Positions 6,347 to 11,088 of a stretch of DNA of 11,088 bases are shown here, one piece after another. The notes below the pieces were generated by a model that was given only the letters and a program-made list of their open reading frames with translations, searched no databases and was not told the origin of the DNA. Source of the DNA: Bacteroidales bacterium (lineage in GTDB: Bacteria > Bacteroidota > Bacteroidia > Bacteroidales > UBA932); NCBI GenBank assembly GCA_020026355.1, contig JAHHQP010000045.1:1-11088 (forward strand), written 5' to 3'. Each line of letters starts with the position of its first letter. Within the stretch, counting starts at the first letter, position 1. The position numbers were made by a program, and so were the translations under genes.

Positions 6347-8692
6347 CTATTCGTCCTTCAAGGATTCTACAGGATTCGCGCGAGAGATTTTTCTCGCACA
6401 GAGGGCGACGGTCGCGACAACCAGCAGGACGACGATCAGGTCACCGAGCAGGAAGTAACCGGCAGACAGGCTGACCCTGGTGGCGAACTGCTGCAGCCAG
6501 TAATCGGCCACGAAGTAGACCAGTATGTCTCCGAGAACGATGGCGGTAGCCAGAATCTTCAGGATATCGACGATGAAGATCTTCAGGATTTCGCTTTCGA
6601 AAGCACCGTTGATCTTGCGGACGGCCATCTCCTTACTGCGGCGCTGCGATTCATCCCGGACATAACCGATCAGTCCGAAGAACGCGATCAGGAGGGAGAA
6701 CAGGACTCCGGCCCAGATGGTCCAGATCGTGCGCTGGTTATTCTTGTATGATTCTTCCACCAGGAAGCTGTAAGGCAGGACTTCTGTCAGTCGGTCCGGG
6801 AATATTTCATTGACCTTGTCGGTGATCTTGTCGATGAGCTCCGGAGTGACGGACTGAACCTTCAGCAAGGTGTAAGGGAAATAGTTTCCCGCACAAAGGA
6901 CACTCGGCCGTCCGTCCGGATCTTCCACGGAACCGATCATATAGTCTTCATAGATTCCGGTCACCGTCATCGGGCCTTCATGACCGGTAACGATCAGTGC
7001 CTTGCCGATCAGTCCATCTTTCCATTCCTCATAACCATATCCATTCAGCTTCTCCGCCATGCTTCGGCTGATGACCATTTCTAAACTGGTCTCCGGAATA
7101 CGGCCTTCGATGATCTTGATGTCCATGACATCGAAGAATTCTTCCGTCACCTCATACTGGTCTGCAAAATTGAACAGGACAGTATTCCCGTCCGGATCAT
7201 GGACATTGTCGCCGCTGCTGCCCAGGATCGGCATTCCATAGCTTCTTGCCACATGGAGGACCTCTGGAAATTTCCTGAGTTCATCCACACAGCTCTGCAT
7301 CTTCTGGTCATCCGCACCGGCCGTCTTGAAGTAGAGGACATTCTCATAAGAATAGCCCATATCGGATCTGATGGCCTTATGATGTTGGGACATGATGACC
7401 AGCACCAGGACGACCAGCACGATATTGATGATGAACTGAACCAGCAGCAGCGCCAGTTTCCAGCGTTTCTTGCTGGCATCGTATTTCTTCACCATGACGC
7501 TCACCGGAATTCTGGAATAGAGATAACCAGGAACCATTGCGGTCAGCATCAGAACGATCAGCAGCACAAGTCCTGTGACCCAACCGGTCTGTGGTATGAG
7601 GAGGGCTGTCAGCGGCAAGCCCAGAATATTTTCAAAGAACGGACGGAAGAGGAAGATGAACATTGCCGCGATCAATGAGGAGATCAGCAAGGAGACCGCA
7701 GTTTCAGCGAAAAGCATCCCGTAGATATTCCCCTTTCCGGCCCCCATACATTTCATCACGCCCACTTCCTTGGAACGTCTCACCATCGCCGATACCGTGA
7801 TCAGGATGCAGTTCATCACTGAAATGAGAATGAGCAGGAGGGCAACGATGGACAGGATGAGGATGCTGTACCTGATGACCGGTTCATCCGTATGCGCCTT
7901 GCGCAAAGGGACCAGTTTATAAGTGGCCTTCTCGATTCCCATCTCGGTCAGTTTCTCTGCCGGGAAAGGCAGGTTCTTGTCGACCATATCCTGGATCGCG
8001 TCCGCCATCGCATCCGGATCTGCCCCTTCCTCCAGACGTACCCATCCTCTGTAACGGTCATTGCCAAACCAGTTGTCCGTAGAGGTCTTGGAATAGCATT
8101 CCATCGAGAGCAGGATATTCTTGCCGGCCACACAGGAGTTCTGAGGGAAATCCTCGAAGACACCACCGACCATCAATTTCAGGTCCTGCACATCCTCGTT
8201 GCAGAGGGTATGACCGATCAGCTCGTTGTATCGGCCCTGTCCGGTGATCTTCTCTGCAAAGGAACGGCTGACCATCAACTGTCTGCCCGTGCCGAGGACA
8301 TCTACAGGATCGCCGACAAGAATTTCCGTCGGGAAGACCTTGAAGAAGGACGAATCTGCAATCAGAAATTGGCTGGTGACGACATTCCTGTCTTCTGTCA
8401 GGAATCGCTCGTTCTCGAAGAAGGGAGTCGTTCTGGTCGCTGCCTCTACCCCAGGGATATACTGTTTGAAACCCGGTGCTACGGCTCCGGAAATCTGCTG
8501 ATAATCAAATGGATCCTGCCCGACATACTGGAGAACCGGACGGATGGCATAGACGTTCTCCACTTCCTCCACCTCGGAATCCCAGGACATCTCGAAGGCG
8601 ACCTTGGCGATCAGCACGAAGCTGATCGCCAGTCCCACTCCCAATGACAGGGATTTCAAGAACATATCTTTTATATTGGCTCTATTTTTCAT
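6347..8692 (-). CDS. MacB/FtsX-family ABC transporter permease (second of three)
   Basis: This 781-residue paralogue has the same plan as its neighbours but is clearly diverged. A short N-terminus leads into the first helix (about 12-31). A periplasmic domain follows (32-272), then FtsX helices at about 274-300, 327-350 and 371-393, a helix at about 413-434, a second periplasmic domain (435-657), and closing helices at about 658-678, 704-729 and 743-766. Coupling segments are RRSKEVGVMKCMGAGKGN (305-322) and RRSKEMAVRKINGAFES (684-700). The C-terminus is RANPVESLKDE. Only two bases separate its ATG from the stop of the preceding permease, and an AAGGAA lying in the last codons of that gene can serve as its ribosome binding site, so translation is probably coupled. 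It likely forms part of one exporter complex with the adjacent permeases; its specific contribution cannot be told. Confidence 0.95.
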   Translation of the reverse strand: MKNRANIKDMFLKSLSLGVGLAISFVLIAKVAFEMSWDSEVEEVENVYAIRPVLQYVGQDPFDYQQISGAVAPGFKQYIPGVEAATRTTPFFENERFLTEDRNVVTSQFLIADSSFFKVFPTEILVGDPVDVLGTGRQLMVSRSFAEKITGQGRYNELIGHTLCNEDVQDLKLMVGGVFEDFPQNSCVAGKNILLSMECYSKTSTDNWFGNDRYRGWVRLEEGADPDAMADAIQDMVDKNLPFPAEKLTEMGIEKATYKLVPLRKAHTDEPVIRYSILILSIVALLLILISVMNCILITVSAMVRRSKEVGVMKCMGAGKGNIYGMLFAETAVSLLISSLIAAMFIFLFRPFFENILGLPLTALLIPQTGWVTGLVLLIVLMLTAMVPGYLYSRIPVSVMVKKYDASKKRWKLALLLVQFIINIVLVVLVLVIMSQHHKAIRSDMGYSYENVLYFKTAGADDQKMQSCVDELRKFPEVLHVARSYGMPILGSSGDNVHDPDGNTVLFNFADQYEVTEEFFDVMDIKIIEGRIPETSLEMVISRSMAEKLNGYGYEEWKDGLIGKALIVTGHEGPMTVTGIYEDYMIGSVEDPDGRPSVLCAGNYFPYTLLKVQSVTPELIDKITDKVNEIFPDRLTEVLPYSFLVEESYKNNQRTIWTIWAGVLFSLLIAFFGLIGYVRDESQRRSKEMAVRKINGAFESEILKIFIVDILKILATAIVLGDILVYFVADYWLQQFATRVSLSAGYFLLGDLIVVLLVVATVALCARKISRANPVESLKDE

Positions 8693-8694
8693 GT

Positions 8695-11028
8695 TTATTC
8701 CTTATTCAGTGTTTCTACAGGATTGCATCGGGCGGCTTTCCGGATCTGCCAGAAAGTAGATAGGAATGCAATCAGAACGACGATCAGGATGACTGCCAGG
8801 AAAATCCACCAGTAGTTCTCGATCCTGACGACGAACTGCTGCAGATAACGGCTGGAAGCCCATACGGAAACAGTCAATCCGATCAGTGAAGCCAAGGCGA
8901 TGAGTTTCATGTAGCCTAGGATCCCGGTCAGCGACTCTTCCCCGACGGTGCTGCCATAGACCTTGCGGATGGCGATGTCCTTCATCCGGTTGTGTGCATC
9001 ATAGATGCTCATGGCCAGCATGCCGAGAACGGTGATGATGACGGAGAGCAGCATGAACACATACAGAAGATTCATCTGGTGCTCGGATTCAGAAAGGGCT
9101 TCCCGCTTTAAATCCGAGAGATAGCCGTTGTACATCGGCTCGAATTCATATCCCTGGGCGGCTATGGCAAACTCTCTGTACAAGGCACTGATCTGCCTTG
9201 CGGCTTCCTCATGGTCTCCCTGTGTTTCAATGATCCATTCTGAAATCGGGAAAGTGTCAAGATTGGTTACGGTAACGCAGCTGTACTCTTCCACCCCTAC
9301 ATTCTTCAGGTTCACAGGGATGTCCGCAATCACGCCGGCCGTATGGTCTGCCATGCCGTTCTTCTGGGCAAGCGTATTGCTGATGTCATGGTGCTGCGAA
9401 TCGAAGCCGGTTGCCTTGAAGGCGGTCTGTGAAAACCATGCCCCCTTCTCCACCGGTGTGCCGTAATCCTCCAGTATCTCGAACTCCAGCATGTTGAAAG
9501 TGGTGCTGTCCATGACGAACATCCGGTACATGATCTCGTCACCTGTCATGGTCTGGGAATACTGTCCGAAGGTCTGCGTACACGGTACGGAACGGGCCCG
9601 TCCCCCTCTCACGACACACGGAAGCTCCTTCAGACGTGCTTCCATATCGAACGGAGCGGCGTAGTGAGGATAGAAATAGAAGAGGCAGTACTTGTTCTCC
9701 AGGTTGCAGTTCATCTCACGGTTCATGGATTTCCGGAACTGCAGCTGCATGACCAGCGCCATTGAAATGAAGATGACGGCAACGGAAGTCTGGATGACGA
9801 TGAAGACCTTGCCCCAGATGTTCTTGCTGTCCTTGCGGAAGGTTCCTCTGACGATGTCGATCGGTTTGTATCTGGAAGCCAGGAAGGCCGGCAGGATGGC
9901 GGCAAGTCCACCGATGCCCAGGACCAGCAGCACGTAACCTGCGATATAGGCAGAGGTAAAAGGTATGATGACCGGCACATCCGATCCCAACATGCTGTTG
10001 AGCCACGGCGCGGACAGGACGGCTATCACAAGACCGATGGCCATGGCGATGACTGTCAGAAGGACAGACTCCGAGAAATACCTTCCCAGAACTGAACCTG
10101 CAGAGGATCCGAGCAGACGGCGGGTGGCCATCTCCTTGGCTCTCTGCCCTACCAGCGCCGAGTTGAGATTCACGAAATTGATGACTGCGGACAACAGAAG
10201 CAGCAATGCGATGGTGGACAAAGTCCAGATGGTCGCCTTGTCTCCATGGTTGAAGATATCATCCTTTTCAAAATACAGTCTGTCCAGCCGGGTCAGTTTC
10301 AGTTCCTTCAGGAAATTATCGCCATACATGGGATAGACCTCCTTGCAGACTTCAGCGAGTTTGATCTGCAGAGCATCCAGCTCAACGCCTTCTCTTACCC
10401 TGATGAAAGGGACGCAGGTGCCGTACTGATCGAACTCAGCGTTGTAGGTTCTCGGGGAAGTTTTACTCTCCTCACTGAGAATCAAGTCTGTATAGGGAAA
10501 GAGGCTGCGGTCCGAATCCCTGACGACTGCCGCCAGATTCATGTCTTCATCCAGGCGGACAGGACGGAAGTTCCCGTCCGGGAAGATTTTCCGTGCGAAG
10601 GTCTCGCTGACGATGACGTTGTCAGGGTCTTCCAGTACCGAGGCATCCCCCATCAGGAATCGTCCTGGAAACATGCGGAAGAAGTCCAGATCCACGTAGA
10701 CCTCATGCTTGACCTCCATCTGCCGGCCCTCGAACTCGATGACCGCTCCGCCTCCGGGTGCGACAAAGGAGGGATAATAGGCGGCCACCTGCTCGATTTC
10801 CGGGAACTGATCCCTTATCTTACCGGGAAAGCCCCAGGTCAGTCCGGGAAAGTCCTGTGAGCCGAGCATGTAGATCCGTTCACAGTCCGGATTCTCTTTC
10901 GCTACCTCGTACTGCTGTACTGTATAGCATCCTACATAGGTCACAAAGGCCAATGAGAACGCCAGTCCCACCACCTCGATGAAGGTGTAGAGCTTGTTAT
11001 GTTTCAAGAATTTCCAAAAACTGTTCAT
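8695..11028 (-). CDS. MacB/FtsX-family ABC transporter permease (first of three)
   Basis: This 777-residue permease is the first full gene of the exporter operon in the window. Helix one is at about 15-37, then a periplasmic MacB_PCD-like domain (38-270), a first FtsX core with helices at about 272-294, 322-347 and 366-392, a helix at about 412-434, a second periplasmic domain (435-657), and final helices at about 660-684, 703-728 and 741-765. Coupling segments are RAKEMATRRLLGSSAGS (296-312) and RMKDIAIRKVYGSTVGE (681-697). It ends RCNPVETLNKE. The ATG lies 17 bases after the stop of the likely ATPase gene. No clear Shine-Dalgarno sequence precedes it, which is common in Bacteroidota. Candidate roles are MacB-like drug, peptide or lipoprotein export; nothing in the sequence decides between them. 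Confidence 0.95.
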   Translation of the reverse strand: MNSFWKFLKHNKLYTFIEVVGLAFSLAFVTYVGCYTVQQYEVAKENPDCERIYMLGSQDFPGLTWGFPGKIRDQFPEIEQVAAYYPSFVAPGGGAVIEFEGRQMEVKHEVYVDLDFFRMFPGRFLMGDASVLEDPDNVIVSETFARKIFPDGNFRPVRLDEDMNLAAVVRDSDRSLFPYTDLILSEESKTSPRTYNAEFDQYGTCVPFIRVREGVELDALQIKLAEVCKEVYPMYGDNFLKELKLTRLDRLYFEKDDIFNHGDKATIWTLSTIALLLLLSAVINFVNLNSALVGQRAKEMATRRLLGSSAGSVLGRYFSESVLLTVIAMAIGLVIAVLSAPWLNSMLGSDVPVIIPFTSAYIAGYVLLVLGIGGLAAILPAFLASRYKPIDIVRGTFRKDSKNIWGKVFIVIQTSVAVIFISMALVMQLQFRKSMNREMNCNLENKYCLFYFYPHYAAPFDMEARLKELPCVVRGGRARSVPCTQTFGQYSQTMTGDEIMYRMFVMDSTTFNMLEFEILEDYGTPVEKGAWFSQTAFKATGFDSQHHDISNTLAQKNGMADHTAGVIADIPVNLKNVGVEEYSCVTVTNLDTFPISEWIIETQGDHEEAARQISALYREFAIAAQGYEFEPMYNGYLSDLKREALSESEHQMNLLYVFMLLSVIITVLGMLAMSIYDAHNRMKDIAIRKVYGSTVGEESLTGILGYMKLIALASLIGLTVSVWASSRYLQQFVVRIENYWWIFLAVILIVVLIAFLSTFWQIRKAARCNPVETLNKE

Positions 11029-11045
11029 GATCGGGAATAATCAGG

Positions 11046-11088
11046 TTAAAGTTCGTTCTTCACGTCGCTGACGAACTGGCCGTCGAAG
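11046..11088 (-). CDS. C-terminal end of probable ABC transporter ATP-binding protein (partial)
   Basis: Only the last 13 codons and the TAA stop fall inside the window, reading FDGQFVSDVKNEL. The FDG-x-hydrophobic ending resembles the tail of LolD/MacB-type ABC ATPases, where a strand with 'xxFDGxI' closes the nucleotide-binding domain. The position directly upstream of three FtsX-family permeases, with a 17-base gap, is the usual place for the ATPase of such an exporter. No catalytic motif is visible, so the call depends mainly on context. Confidence 0.6.
   Translation of the reverse strand, partial: FDGQFVSDVKNEL

Noticed and set aside
7892..8647. Long plus-strand open frame of 251 codons inside the second permease gene
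   Set aside because: It lies antisense to a clear membrane protein gene, its translation has no recognisable domain, and it is rich in His, Arg and Gln as expected from antisense reading of this composition.
10246..10860. Plus-strand open frame of 204 codons opposite the first permease
   Set aside because: Antisense shadow of a full-length FtsX-family gene, with no recognisable domain.

Overview
The window most likely comes from a member of the Bacteroidales (Bacteroidota) with roughly 50% G+C, probably a host-associated anaerobe. This rests on protein style and gene organisation: long FtsX/MacB-type permeases ending in NPxESLKxE, an NtrC-like regulator next to a short NtrY-like kinase, HipA/HipB proteins of Bacteroidota type, weak Shine-Dalgarno signals, and one TAnnTTTG-like promoter box. 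The genus cannot be named from the sequence alone. All genes read on the minus strand, so transcription runs from high to low coordinates. No gap between genes is longer than about 72 bases.

In transcription order, the right part (11088 to 3941) is an ABC exporter operon. It starts with the last 13 codons of a gene that looks like an ABC ATPase. Three full-length but divergent MacB/FtsX-family permeases follow (777, 781 and 797 residues), separated by 17, 2 and 12 bases. Each permease has the duplicated plan: one membrane helix, a large periplasmic domain, an FtsX core, a second periplasmic domain, and a second FtsX core. The operon probably encodes a tripartite-type exporter or a lipoprotein/peptide/drug extrusion machine. 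Its adaptor, outer-membrane channel and promoter would lie beyond base 11088.

The middle part (3940 to 2656) is a HipBA-type toxin-antitoxin locus. Its 72-base upstream region carries two nested inverted repeats and a Bacteroidota-like -7 box, a probable autoregulatory operator and promoter. hipB is intact. hipA has lost an internal block and the reading frame is broken at the join near base 3330. This leaves a 72-residue N-terminal piece and a 224-residue kinase-core piece without the nucleotide-binding loop.

The left part (2609 to 16) is a two-component system: a sigma-54-dependent NtrC-family response regulator followed by a PAS-containing, single-helix histidine kinase whose start overlaps the regulator stop (TGATG). 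Systems of this type are often found beside ABC exporter operons in Bacteroidota, so it plausibly controls the exporter genes, with the hip locus inserted between them. That link is inferred from position; no sigma-54 promoter was found in the window.

No RNA genes, CRISPR array or complete mobile element were seen. The most noteworthy items are the decayed hipA beside an intact hipB and the nested-dyad operator. A candidate composition change spans the hip locus and the third permease. No wholly new system is evident.
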